A DNA stretch of 12,576 nt from Christensenella sp. UBA6406 (GCA_002438625.1 DJPS01000028.1:1-12576), one strand, 5' to 3'; counted from the stretch's first letter, positions 1 to 7,168 are shown. Made by a program: numbers and translations. The notes: generated by a model from the sequence alone, not told the origin.

Positions 1-822
1 TTAACAAAAGATGCAAGCGAAAACAAAAGCGAAACACTTGTGAAAAACAATCTTGCTTATGATGATATTGCAACTTATGCCTTTATTGAAATGAGCATTA
101 AAGGATTTGAAGTAGATAACAAAATAAAACAATTATTTATAGATGAAATACAAGATTATAGCCCAATATCTATAAAATTGATTAAAGAACTATTTCCAAG
201 TGCAACCTTAACTATTGTGGGCGATTATCACCAAAATCTTATTACAACAACAAAGAACTTAGATGCAATTAAAGCAGAGTTTCCACTTTTTGCAGATTTT
301 AAACTAAACAACAGTTATAGAAGTTCTAATAACATTATGCGACTAGCCAACTCAGTTGTAAACTCCAAACTTCACACAACCCTATCTCGTGAAGGAACTG
401 AACCTGTGCTAATCAATTATAAAAATGATGAAGAATTGATAAAATCAATTAATGAAATCATATCAAAATTTGACAAGCACCAAAAAACTGCAATTATTTG
501 CAAAACTAGATTTGAAGCGGAAGAACTTACAGCAAAACTATCTAACACAAACTTAAAAGATTTTACAGCAGTTTTTGATGAGAAAATAACAAGTCCATTT
601 TTTGAAAACAATAAAATTATAACAACTGCATTTTTAAGCAAAGGGCTTGAATTTGATAATGTTATAATTTACGATGCAAACAATGAAAACTTTAAAACCG
701 AAACGGATAGGCAAATTTTATATGTTATGATAACCCGTGCATTGCATACCGTAACGCTTTTAAACAATAAGGAAATTACGCCACTTTTGGCAAACGCATC
801 AAATTTAATAATAAAAGACTGA
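1..822 (+). CDS. HelD-like UvrD/Rep-family (SF1) helicase, C-terminal part, cut by window edge
   Basis: The frame is open from base 1, so this is the 3' end (273 codons) of a longer gene; the internal GTG at 40 need not be the start. Superfamily 1 motifs appear in order: motif II DEIQD (bases 142-156, a variant of DEAQD), motif III with GDYHQ (about 223-237), motif IV NSYRSS (310-327), motif V SKGLEFD (about 637-657) and motif VI YVMITRAL (721-744). The wording around them (DEIQDYSP, TIVGDYHQN, NSYRSS, KGLEFDNVIIYDA) resembles HelD, the helicase-IV-like Bacillota ATPase that binds RNA polymerase and frees it from stalled or post-termination complexes. The N-terminal coiled-coil arm and Walker A lie outside the window, so HelD rather than another UvrD relative is an inference. 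It ends with TGA. The next gene, metG, is 134 bases away with its own promoter, so the two are probably not one operon. Confidence 0.85.
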   Translation, partial: LTKDASENKSETLVKNNLAYDDIATYAFIEMSIKGFEVDNKIKQLFIDEIQDYSPISIKLIKELFPSATLTIVGDYHQNLITTTKNLDAIKAEFPLFADFKLNNSYRSSNNIMRLANSVVNSKLHTTLSREGTEPVLINYKNDEELIKSINEIISKFDKHQKTAIICKTRFEAEELTAKLSNTNLKDFTAVFDEKITSPFFENNKIITTAFLSKGLEFDNVIIYDANNENFKTETDRQILYVMITRALHTVTLLNNKEITPLLANASNLIIKD

Positions 823-845
823 AAATCATAAAAAATAAAATTATG

Positions 846-874
846 TTGCAATTTATAATATAAAATGATATAAT
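846..874 (+). promoter_or_regulatory. Sigma-A-type promoter for metG
   Basis: TTGCAA (846-851), a 17-base spacer, then TATAAT (869-874) preceded by TG at 866-867, giving an extended -10. Expected start of transcription is about 881, leaving a leader of about 75 bases. That is too short for a T-box riboswitch, which is often found before aminoacyl-tRNA synthetase genes in Bacillota, and no T-box sequence is seen. Confidence 0.75.
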
Positions 875-890
875 TAACGTTAGAAAAATC

Positions 891-931
891 AACTTATTTA
901 ATTGCTATCAAATAAAGACAACAAATAAGTT
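891..931 (+). repeat. 9-bp inverted repeat in the metG leader
   Basis: AACTTATTT (891-899) and AAATAAGTT (923-931) are perfect inverted copies with a 23-base loop. They fall in the predicted metG 5' UTR, ending ten bases before the AGGAG ribosome-binding site at 941-945. There is no T-tract, so it is not a terminator for metG. It could be a weak RNA hairpin or an operator, but AT-only repeats also occur by chance in DNA this AT-rich. Confidence 0.4.
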
Positions 932-956
932 AAAAAAATAAGGAGATAGATAAATT

Positions 957-2669
957 ATGAATGAAAATATTTTAATCACAGCAGCATTGCCATACATTAA
1001 CAATGTGCCACACATAGGCAATGTTATAGGTTCACACTTCCCTGCCGATGTTTATGCAAGATTTCACCGCATATACGGCAACAACGTAACTTTCATAGGC
1101 GGTGCAGATGAACACGGCACTCCCGCAGTTATAAACGCAATGGATTTAGGAATAACCCCACGAGAATTGGTTGACAAACTTAAACAAATACACAAACAAA
1201 TTTACGATAAACTTAACATATCATACGACAATTTTAGTGGCACAAGCATTCCAGAACACGCACGCATAACAAGAGACTTTTTTGAAAAACTAAAACAAAA
1301 TGGCTATATTGAAAAAGCGGAAATGGATATGTATTATTGTCCAAACTGCAAAATGTTTTTACCAGACCGATTTGTTCGTGGCACATGTCCAAAATGCGGA
1401 TATGACGATGCCTATGGCGATTGTTGCGAAAAATGCGATTCAAGTTTTAATGGTAGCGAATTAATAAACCCACACTGCAATAGATGCGGTGCAACGCCAG
1501 AGATAAAATCTAGCGAACATTATTATTTCAACTTAACAAAAGTCAGCCCATTGCTTGATGAATGGATAGAAAGTAAAAAAGATATCTTTAAGCCATATGT
1601 TTACAGTGAAGCAAAGCGTTGGATAAAAGAAGGATTAAACCCCCGTTGCATTACAAGAGATATGAGTTGGGGCATTCCTGTTGAAGAAAATGGCGACCCT
1701 AACAAAGTGTTCTATGTATGGTTTGAAGCACCTATTGGATACATTTCATTTACACACCAAATAAGCGAGCAACTTTACAACATTCTATGGAAAGATAAAA
1801 ATAGCAAAATATATCATTTTATTGGAAAAGATAACATCCCTTTCCACTCAGTTTTCTTCCCTGCAATGCTACTTGCAAATGGAGAATATAACTTGCCATA
1901 CGATGTTGCAGGATTAAATTTCTTAAACTATGAAGGTCAAAAATTTAGCAAATCTAAAAAAATTGGCGTATTCTGCACCCCACTTTTAGATAGCGACATT
2001 GAAATTGATGCATTGCGTGGTTATCTAATGGCAATTATGCCTGAATCTAAAGATAGTGACTGGAAATGGGAAGAATTTAAAAACAACACAAACAGTGAAT
2101 TGATTGGTAAATTTGGAAATTTCTTCAATAGGACAATTAATTTATTATATAAAAACTTCCCTACCCTAGACATTGATTACAACGACTTAAAAGACCTAGA
2201 TGAATTAGATAAAAAAGTTATTGATGCACTTGAAAACATTTCCGCATCAATAGTTGACAATTATTTAAACATTAAATTTAGGGATGCATATAAAGGTCTT
2301 ATGAGTTTAAGTATTGAAGCAAATTCATATTTAGAACATAAGGCACCTTGGACATTAATTAAAAATGAAAACTTTGATGAAGCGAAAAAAGTGCTTTATA
2401 TCTGCTTAAATATTTGCAAAACTCTTGCAATCTTAGGCTCCCCTATAATGCCTGCAAAAATGCAAGAAGTTTGGATTGAACAATTAAAGTTTGAAGGCAA
2501 AGTAGATGAAAAGGGCAACATACAAAAAATAGGAAAATTAAATGTAGAAAAGAACCACCAAGTTGGAAGCCCTAAACCTTTATTTAGAAGAATTGATGAT
2601 GACTATCTAGCAGAATTGACTAAACATTTTAGTGAATCTTTGGATATTGCCACTTTATTCAATAAATAA
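957..2669 (+). CDS. metG: Methionyl-tRNA synthetase, four-CxxC type without C-terminal tRNA-binding domain
   Basis: Cytoplasmic class Ia synthetase that charges tRNA-Met (initiator and elongator) with methionine using ATP. The Rossmann-fold signature is PHIGN (residues 18-22, the HIGH box with Asn last) and the second signature is KFSKS (329-333). The connective insert carries four CxxC knuckles: 128/131, 144/147, 157/160 and 174/177, enough for two zinc sites. An alpha-helical anticodon-binding domain follows at about 380-530. The protein stops at 570 residues, without the OB-fold tRNA-binding tail common in Bacillota MetRS of about 650 residues. The wording NNVPHIGN and the four knuckles recall the E. 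coli/archaeal/eukaryotic group (MetRS2-like) rather than the B. subtilis type; that comparison is from memory. The ATG start is supported by AGGAG at 941-945, 11 bases upstream. The gene is monocistronic, with its own promoter and terminator. Confidence 0.97.
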   Translation: MNENILITAALPYINNVPHIGNVIGSHFPADVYARFHRIYGNNVTFIGGADEHGTPAVINAMDLGITPRELVDKLKQIHKQIYDKLNISYDNFSGTSIPEHARITRDFFEKLKQNGYIEKAEMDMYYCPNCKMFLPDRFVRGTCPKCGYDDAYGDCCEKCDSSFNGSELINPHCNRCGATPEIKSSEHYYFNLTKVSPLLDEWIESKKDIFKPYVYSEAKRWIKEGLNPRCITRDMSWGIPVEENGDPNKVFYVWFEAPIGYISFTHQISEQLYNILWKDKNSKIYHFIGKDNIPFHSVFFPAMLLANGEYNLPYDVAGLNFLNYEGQKFSKSKKIGVFCTPLLDSDIEIDALRGYLMAIMPESKDSDWKWEEFKNNTNSELIGKFGNFFNRTINLLYKNFPTLDIDYNDLKDLDELDKKVIDALENISASIVDNYLNIKFRDAYKGLMSLSIEANSYLEHKAPWTLIKNENFDEAKKVLYICLNICKTLAILGSPIMPAKMQEVWIEQLKFEGKVDEKGNIQKIGKLNVEKNHQVGSPKPLFRRIDDDYLAELTKHFSESLDIATLFNK

Positions 2670-2698
2670 AAAACAAAGATAGAAAAACTTATATAATA

Positions 2699-2746
2699 AA
2701 AATGACATAAAGTTAAACACAACTTATATGTCATTTTTTATTTTTT
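2699..2746 (+). terminator. Rho-independent terminator of metG, possibly shared with uppP
   Basis: The 5' arm 2699-2714 pairs with 2721-2737 through 16 base pairs, with one bulged A at 2726 and a six-base loop (2715-2720). A T-rich tract follows (2734-2739 and 2741-2746). Read on the minus strand, the stem is followed by a weaker T-rich run, so it may also end the convergent uppP transcript, whose stop codon is about 40 bases away. Confidence 0.88.
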
Positions 2747-2779
2747 CTTTTAATCATTAAAATAAACCAAAACAACCGC

Positions 2780-3538
2780 TTAAACTATGTGAAAAAGACT
2801 TAAAATCATAACCAAAACTGCTAAATAAATTGCAAAATAAGTAAACTCAACTTTTTTAACCAATTTAAGCATTAGCTTAATTGCAAGCCACCCAAAGACA
2901 AAGGCAAATATCATTCCAACAACGATTGGAAGCACTGAAATTTCAACAGTTGAACTTGAAAAGATTAATTCATATATGCAAGATGCAATAATGATAGGAA
3001 TGCTCATCAAAAAGCTAAAACTTGCCACGCTATCCCTATGCTCCCCGCAAAGCAAGCCCGCACAAATGGTTGACCCCGAACGAGATATGCCAGGAAGTGT
3101 CGCAATTCCTTGTGCTATACCCATAATAATTGCAGACTTAGTTGAAATAGGCTTTTTAAAATCAATCTTTTTTGCAATTATCTCTGTAATCATAAGTAAA
3201 AACGCAGTAAGCACAAAACCGATTAAAAAGAAATTGCCATTAAATGAATCTTCAATATAAGTTTTAAAGAATAACACAATTATAACGGTTGGAATGGTCG
3301 CAATAACAATCTTCTTGCTTAAATCACAAAGCGGATGTTTAATACAATAAACAACATCTTTCCAAAACACAATGATAACAGCAACAAGCGAACCGATGTG
3401 TAACGCCACTGTCATAAACAAATTAGAACCAGTCCCAAAAATGTTTTGTAAAAGCACCAAATGCCCCGATGAAGAAATAGGCAAAAACTCAGTTAGTCCC
3501 TGCGCTATCCCCAAAACTATTGCTTGCCATATATCCAT
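2780..3538 (-). CDS. uppP: Undecaprenyl-diphosphatase (UppP/BacA family)
   Basis: Integral membrane phosphatase that converts undecaprenyl diphosphate to undecaprenyl phosphate, recycling the lipid carrier for peptidoglycan and other wall polymers; family members confer bacitracin tolerance when abundant. Both family signatures are present: Q13-xxx-E17 followed by FLPISSSGHL (18-27), and PGISRSGST (149-157) with the catalytic Arg at 153. The rest is mostly hydrophobic, with about seven or eight membrane segments. At 252 residues it is slightly shorter than the usual 265-280. The ATG start follows a strong AAGGGGTGA site (about 3545-3554). It is divergent from ychF and convergent with metG. 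No consensus promoter was found between 3539 and 3700; weak TATAAA-like -10 boxes occur near 3576-3581 and 3620-3625. Confidence 0.96.
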   Translation of the reverse strand: MDIWQAIVLGIAQGLTEFLPISSSGHLVLLQNIFGTGSNLFMTVALHIGSLVAVIIVFWKDVVYCIKHPLCDLSKKIVIATIPTVIIVLFFKTYIEDSFNGNFFLIGFVLTAFLLMITEIIAKKIDFKKPISTKSAIIMGIAQGIATLPGISRSGSTICAGLLCGEHRDSVASFSFLMSIPIIIASCIYELIFSSSTVEISVLPIVVGMIFAFVFGWLAIKLMLKLVKKVEFTYFAIYLAVLVMILSLFHIV

Positions 3539-3689
3539 ACGCCTTCACCCCTTTTAAAATTTTCTAACTAATTTGTTTATACAAAAAAATTGAATTAATC
3601 ACATTTATTGAAATTTAAATTTATAGAACCACATTTATTTTATTTACGCCATTTTATCTTAATTAAATTGTTAAAAGCACGACTTAAAG

Positions 3690-3718
3690 TTGACAAAACA
3701 CGCAAAAAAATATATAAT
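3690..3718 (+). promoter_or_regulatory. Perfect-consensus sigma-A promoter for ychF
   Basis: TTGACA (3690-3695), exactly 17 bases, TATAAT (3713-3718): both hexamers match the consensus fully. Transcription should start near 3725, giving a leader of about 150 bases before the ychF ATG. It lies in the 340-base divergent uppP-ychF gap, which holds no gene. Confidence 0.88.
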
Positions 3719-3730
3719 AAATTATGCTAT

Positions 3731-3807
3731 ATTAATTTGTATTTTACACAAACAAATTAATGCAATTATAATGTTATTTTAGATATATTTAAATTTGTGC
3801 AAATTTA
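3731..3807 (+). repeat. Two inverted repeats in the ychF leader
   Basis: The first is ATTAATTTGT (3731-3740) with ACAAATTAAT (3752-3761): a perfect 10-bp stem with an 11-base loop, starting just after the predicted transcription start. The second is TAAATTTG (3790-3797) with CAAATTTA (3800-3807): a nearly perfect palindrome with a two-base centre, more like a protein-binding site than an RNA hairpin. Neither has a T-tract. Function is unknown, and AT richness weakens the case. Confidence 0.4.
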
Positions 3808-3878
3808 TGACTAATTTGCTAGTTTTCTAAGATTAATTATAAACAAAAATATATAAAATTAAACAGGATGTAAGAATA

Positions 3879-4970
3879 ATGAAATTAGGAGTTGTAGGCT
3901 TACCAAATGTAGGCAAAAGTACTTTATTTAATGCAATAACAAAAAAAGGAGTTGAAAGTGCAAATTATCCTTTTTGCACTATAGAACCAAATGTGGGCGT
4001 TGTTGCCGTACCAGATGAAAGATTGCAAGTTTTAGAAAAAATGTATAACGCACAAAAAGTTACACCTGCAATAATTGAATTTGTTGATATTGCAGGGCTT
4101 GTCAAAGGGGCAAGCAAGGGCGAAGGTTTAGGAAATAAATTTTTAAGCCACATAAGAGAAGTTGATGCCATTGTCCACGTTGTTCGTTGTTTTGAAAACG
4201 GCAAGATAATTCACGTAGAAGGCTCAGTTAATGCTATAAGAGATATAGAAATAATAAATATGGAACTTATCCTTGCCGATTTAGAATCTGTGCAAAAACG
4301 CTATGAAAAACAATCTAAACTTTATAAAAGCGGAGATAAGTCATTACTCGCAGAAGTTGAACTACTTGAAAAAATTAAAACTCAACTAGAAAATGAAAAA
4401 CCAATCCGCACAATGAATTTAAACGAAGACGAGAAAAAACTTGTAAAATCATTCTTCCTTTTAACTTCTAAGCCCGTGCTTTATGTGGCAAACATAAGTG
4501 AAGATGAAATAGGAAAAGAAGATAATGCACAAGTTCTAAAAGTTAAAGATTTCGCAAAAAATGAAAATAGCGAAGTTATAACAATAAGTGCAAAAATAGA
4601 AGAAGACTTAGCCAGCTTAGAAGATGATGAGAAGCAAATGTTTATGGAAGAATTAAATCTTTCAGTTTGTGGATTAGACAAACTTATAAGTGCAAGTTAT
4701 AAACTTTTAGGGCTAATCTCTTACTTAACCGCAGGTGAAAAGGAAGTCCGTGCGTGGACAATTAAAAACGGCACCAAAGCCCCACAAGCAGCAGGAGAAA
4801 TCCACAGTGATTTTGAAAAAGGATTTATCCGTGCAGAAATTGTAGCTTATAACGATTTAATCTCTTGTGGAAGTTTCCTAAAAGCGAAAGAAGCAGGTTT
4901 AGTCCGCTCTGAAGGTAAAGAATATGTTATGAAAGATGGCGATGTCGTTCTATTCAAATTTAATGTTTAA
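3879..4970 (+). CDS. ychF: Ribosome-associated redox-regulated ATPase YchF (OLA1 family)
   Basis: Obg-related P-loop NTPase of 363 residues, the family's normal length, that binds 70S ribosomes and is linked to oxidative-stress responses. Walker A/G1 is GLPNVGKS (7-14) and G3 is DIAGL (70-74). The G4 position is NISE (205-208) in place of NKxD, the hallmark of ATP rather than GTP preference in this family. A helical, probably coiled-coil insert covers about 128-172. The C-terminal TGS domain runs from about 283 and includes KEVRAWTI, APQAAGEIH and DFEKGFIRAE. Cys33 in PFCTIEPN matches the redox-sensitive Cys35 of E. coli YchF. The ATG start is supported by AGGATG at 3865-3870. The gene is monocistronic, behind a consensus promoter and before a strong terminator. 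Confidence 0.97.
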   Translation: MKLGVVGLPNVGKSTLFNAITKKGVESANYPFCTIEPNVGVVAVPDERLQVLEKMYNAQKVTPAIIEFVDIAGLVKGASKGEGLGNKFLSHIREVDAIVHVVRCFENGKIIHVEGSVNAIRDIEIINMELILADLESVQKRYEKQSKLYKSGDKSLLAEVELLEKIKTQLENEKPIRTMNLNEDEKKLVKSFFLLTSKPVLYVANISEDEIGKEDNAQVLKVKDFAKNENSEVITISAKIEEDLASLEDDEKQMFMEELNLSVCGLDKLISASYKLLGLISYLTAGEKEVRAWTIKNGTKAPQAAGEIHSDFEKGFIRAEIVAYNDLISCGSFLKAKEAGLVRSEGKEYVMKDGDVVLFKFNV

Positions 4971-4975
4971 ATAGC

Positions 4976-5022
4976 AAAAAAAATGCATTATGAAAAAATT
5001 AAAAAATCATAATGCTTTTTCT
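4976..5022. terminator. Bidirectional terminator between ychF and the convergent DUF1848 gene
   Basis: GCATTATGA (4985-4993) pairs with TCATAATGC (5007-5015) around a 13-base A-rich loop. On the plus strand it is followed by TTTTT (5016-5020). On the minus strand the eight A's at 4976-4983 give a T-tract. It lies just after the ychF stop and about 40 bases beyond the DUF1848 stop, so it probably ends both transcripts. Confidence 0.85.
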
Positions 5023-5055
5023 TATTGATTAAAATACAATTCAAAATAAAAATAA

Positions 5056-5988
5056 CTAATCAAAAAATGAAATTTGATTATTTATATAAGATTGTTGATT
5101 CGCTTCCACAACCATATCTTCTGCACCAATCTCACCAATTAAAAGTGGCGAATTTGGGTCGTGCTTTTTATAATTTGATATAATTGCCTCCTTATCTCCG
5201 TTAGCGTAACAATATTTACACAAATGCAAACAAGAATTATAAGCACCTATATCTTGCCCAAGCAAACAATTACAAGCCCCACGAGCATTTTTTGCTTTTG
5301 GAACACTCAGCTTCTCCCCTATTGCCAATTCAATAACTTCTTTTGCTTGACAACCCGAGCAGTCCACACAAACTTCTCGCAAAAATTCACCCTCATAACA
5401 ACCCTTTACAACCATATCATTTTGCCTTGCTATCTTTACAAACACTGCTAAAAGTTCTAACTGCTCATCTTTGCTTAGCGGATAAATATTTGGAATTGCC
5501 CGCTTTATTTTTTCATACAAATCTAAAATGCTAATCACGCAATAATTTGTATAACCACACAGCTCTTTCGCAATCTTCTCAAACTCCGCTATGTGTCTTT
5601 CTATTGTCCAACCCTCACCATAAAAAATAGGGTCATATCTCCAACCAACAGCGTTCTTACCAACCTTGCTAGACAAAATTTTAAAAGCATCAATAATTTT
5701 TTGCTTATCTTCAACATTTGGTTCTATCTCTTTACCATATGGCGTGATTGTAACAAACCAAAATTGTCTAAACTTAGCAAGTTCATCATCTAAATATTTA
5801 AGCATAGGAATAGGATTTTTAGTGCAAAAACAAATGCAATCTACAACACTAGGGTCTAATTTGTATTTTGTAATTTGATGCTCATTATAAGGATTTCTAA
5901 CACATACAAAACCTGCTTTAATTCTATTTATAAACCATTTGCTATAAAATGCTGGAATGTCCGTTCTCATCCCTGTTGATATAATCAA
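5056..5988 (-). CDS. DUF1848 family protein with radical-SAM-like CxxxCxxC motif
   Basis: A 310-residue protein matching the DUF1848 family, whose function is uncharacterised. Features seen: N-terminal RTDIPAFYSKWF (8-19), VRNPYN (30-35), CFCTKNP (53-59), TPYGKEIEPN (82-91) and WRYDPI (116-121). The C-terminal half is cysteine-rich: C207/C210/C213, C239/C241, then C253-x3-C257-x2-C260 in CLHLCKYCYAN. The last spacing is the classic radical SAM 4Fe-4S signature but lies near the C-terminus, so iron-sulfur binding is likely while SAM chemistry is unproven. The start is TTG at 5988, chosen because the family begins MIIS and a G-rich site (5996-6003) sits seven bases upstream; the nearby ATG at 5993 is out of frame. 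It ends with TAG. The neighbours (rplS upstream, convergent ychF) give no clue to substrate. Confidence 0.85.
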   Translation of the reverse strand: MIISTGMRTDIPAFYSKWFINRIKAGFVCVRNPYNEHQITKYKLDPSVVDCICFCTKNPIPMLKYLDDELAKFRQFWFVTITPYGKEIEPNVEDKQKIIDAFKILSSKVGKNAVGWRYDPIFYGEGWTIERHIAEFEKIAKELCGYTNYCVISILDLYEKIKRAIPNIYPLSKDEQLELLAVFVKIARQNDMVVKGCYEGEFLREVCVDCSGCQAKEVIELAIGEKLSVPKAKNARGACNCLLGQDIGAYNSCLHLCKYCYANGDKEAIISNYKKHDPNSPLLIGEIGAEDMVVEANQQSYINNQISFFD

Positions 5989-6062
5989 TTCATTGCCCCC
6001 CTTTTTATAAATCTTAGTCTAATTTATTCGCCAATATTTAAAAAATGCCAAACTAAAAATGA

Positions 6063-6091
6063 ATTATAAATATGCTTATAAACACTTTTAA
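6063..6091 (-). promoter_or_regulatory. Possible promoter for the DUF1848 gene
   Basis: On the minus strand TATAAT (6068-6063) lies 17 bases after TTAAAA (6091-6086), a four-of-six match to the -35 consensus, without a TGn extension. It would start a transcript about 68 bases before the TTG codon. No convincing terminator follows rplS, so read-through from rplS is an alternative source of transcription. Confidence 0.3.
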
Positions 6092-6168
6092 TTTGACAAT
6101 TTTATTCTTAATTTACTTAAATTAAATTTGTAGCACATAAATAATCATATTGCAATTTGAAAATCAAA

Positions 6169-6510
6169 TTATAAAACTTCTTTAAGTTTTGCACTACGAC
6201 CTTTTCTGCCACGCAAATAATAAAGTTTCGCTCTACGAACTTTACCGCTTCTCACAACTTCAATCTTATCAATTCTTGGTGAATGTAAGTGGAATGTTCT
6301 TTCTACTCCAATTCCATATGATAATCTTCTAACTGTGAAAGTTTCGCTAATGCCCTTATTTCTACGAGCGATAACTGTTCCTTCATACGCTTGAACTCTT
6401 TCTTTATCGCCTTCTATAACTTTATAGAAAACTTTAACCGTATCACCTATTTTAAATTCAGGAACATTTGACTTTAAGCCTTCTTTTTGATATTGCTCTA
6501 AAACTGTCAT
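6169..6510 (-). CDS. rplS: 50S ribosomal protein L19
   Basis: A large-subunit ribosomal protein at the 30S-50S interface. The 113-residue product is full length and shows the L19 features: the N-terminal helix, FKIGDTVKVFYKV (19-31), AYEGTVIARR (41-50), SETFTVRR, YGIGVERTFHLHSP, and the basic C-terminus YYLRGRKGRSAKL. The ATG start is fixed by AGGAGGT (6525-6519), eight bases upstream. In many Bacillota rplS follows rpsP-rimM-trmD; here it stands alone behind its own strong promoter and an unusually long leader. A small hairpin at 6154-6170 overlaps the stop codon but has no T-tract, so the transcript end is unclear. Confidence 0.98.
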   Translation of the reverse strand: MTVLEQYQKEGLKSNVPEFKIGDTVKVFYKVIEGDKERVQAYEGTVIARRNKGISETFTVRRLSYGIGVERTFHLHSPRIDKIEVVRSGKVRRAKLYYLRGRKGRSAKLKEVL

Positions 6511-6541
6511 TGACTCTTACCTCCTATTGTAATTAAACTAA

Positions 6542-6841
6542 ATGTTCATAGACTATCTAACCATACCGCAACAAAACTGATTATAAGGTGATTTACTCTA
6601 ACTTTGAATTAATCAGCCCCCGCCTCTGGTTGGCACACTTACTAAGTAGACTCAAGTAGTTGATGCATCTATCAAATCACTATCCAAATTAAATAGCAAT
6701 TAATAAAATCAATTCGGCAAATAAAAATTTAAATCTTAAAACCTTTATAGCCACTCCTTCAACACAAAACCTTTTCATTTAAATTAACAAACCAAAACAG
6801 CCCGCTACCCTAAACAAAAAAGTAGATAACTAGTGGAACAT
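6542..6841 (-). promoter_or_regulatory. Long structured 5' leader of rplS (candidate cis-regulatory RNA)
   Basis: The transcript from about 6850 carries a leader of about 340 bases before the rplS ATG. Its two ends can pair. ATGTTC (6841-6836) pairs with GAACAT (6547-6542) and TATCTA (6828-6823) with TAGATA (6559-6554). Further pairs between these blocks (about five, with bulges) make one long closing helix across 300 bases. Inside are CTGATTA/TAATCAG (6616-6610 with 6583-6577), TTGAT/ATCAA (6675-6671 with 6664-6660) and GCC/GGC (6634-6632 with 6624-6622). CTACTT occurs three times (6825-6820, 6659-6654, 6649-6644). The helix ends 17 bases before the Shine-Dalgarno, a position suited to translational control. 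I do not recognise a known riboswitch, T-box, 6S, tmRNA or RNase P core; known L19 leaders are, from memory, much shorter. Control by L19 is an inference. Confidence 0.5.
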
Positions 6842-6857
6842 CCGAAGTCTATTCATA

Positions 6858-6886
6858 ATTATAGCACATTATACAAAAAAAATCAA
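6858..6886 (-). promoter_or_regulatory. Strong extended -10 promoter of the rplS transcript
   Basis: On the minus strand TTGATT (6886-6881), 17 bases, TATAAT (6863-6858), with TGC directly before the -10. Transcription should start near 6850, just ahead of the closing helix of the leader. A second TATAAT (forward ATTATA at 6869-6874) lies inside the spacer. Confidence 0.82.
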
Positions 6887-6974
6887 GTACTTATAAAAAT
6901 AAATTAGCACAACCCACAAAATATTTTATTCTTAAAAAATGTAAAGCAAATTATATTTTAACAGCAAACCAAAT

Positions 6975-7168
6975 AAAATAAACGCAAACCCACAAAAATC
7001 CATTTTTTAAAATTAATATTAAATAAATGCAAAACCACAAAGAGCAAATATTTGCTAAATACTTTTTATATTGAAATAAAAATGCAACACTTCACTTACA
7101 ACATTGCTAAAATGAATAAAATAAATGTGAAACCGCAAAAATCAAGATTTGCTAAAATAAATGCAAAA
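6975..7168. repeat. Imperfect AT-rich repeat family
   Basis: Four related copies of a unit resembling AAAATAAATGCAAAACCACA begin at 6975, 7020, 7118 and 7154, the last truncated. Between copies 2 and 3 lies the perfect 14-base palindrome AGCAAATATTTGCT (7043-7056), and its half TTTGCTAAA recurs at 7148-7156. Spacing is irregular (45, 98 and 36 bases) and copies diverge, so this is not a CRISPR array. The segment 6887-7216 otherwise holds no gene I can support. It leads directly into the GC-rich island. Confidence 0.4.

Noticed and set aside
3576..3625. TATAAA boxes as the uppP promoter
   Set aside because: The hexamers 16-18 bases upstream do not resemble TTGACA and there is no TGn extension.
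6154..6170. Hairpin AATTTGA/TCAAATT as rplS terminator
   Set aside because: It overlaps the stop codon, has one G-C pair and no following T-tract on the minus strand.
6542..6841. tmRNA, RNase P RNA, 6S RNA or T-box in the rplS leader
   Set aside because: No tRNA-like ends or tag frame, no GAGGAAAGTCC or ACAGAA core, no T-box sequence; the fold does not match these classes.
6975..7168. Possible CRISPR array
   Set aside because: Copies are diverged, irregularly spaced and few, with no cas genes nearby.
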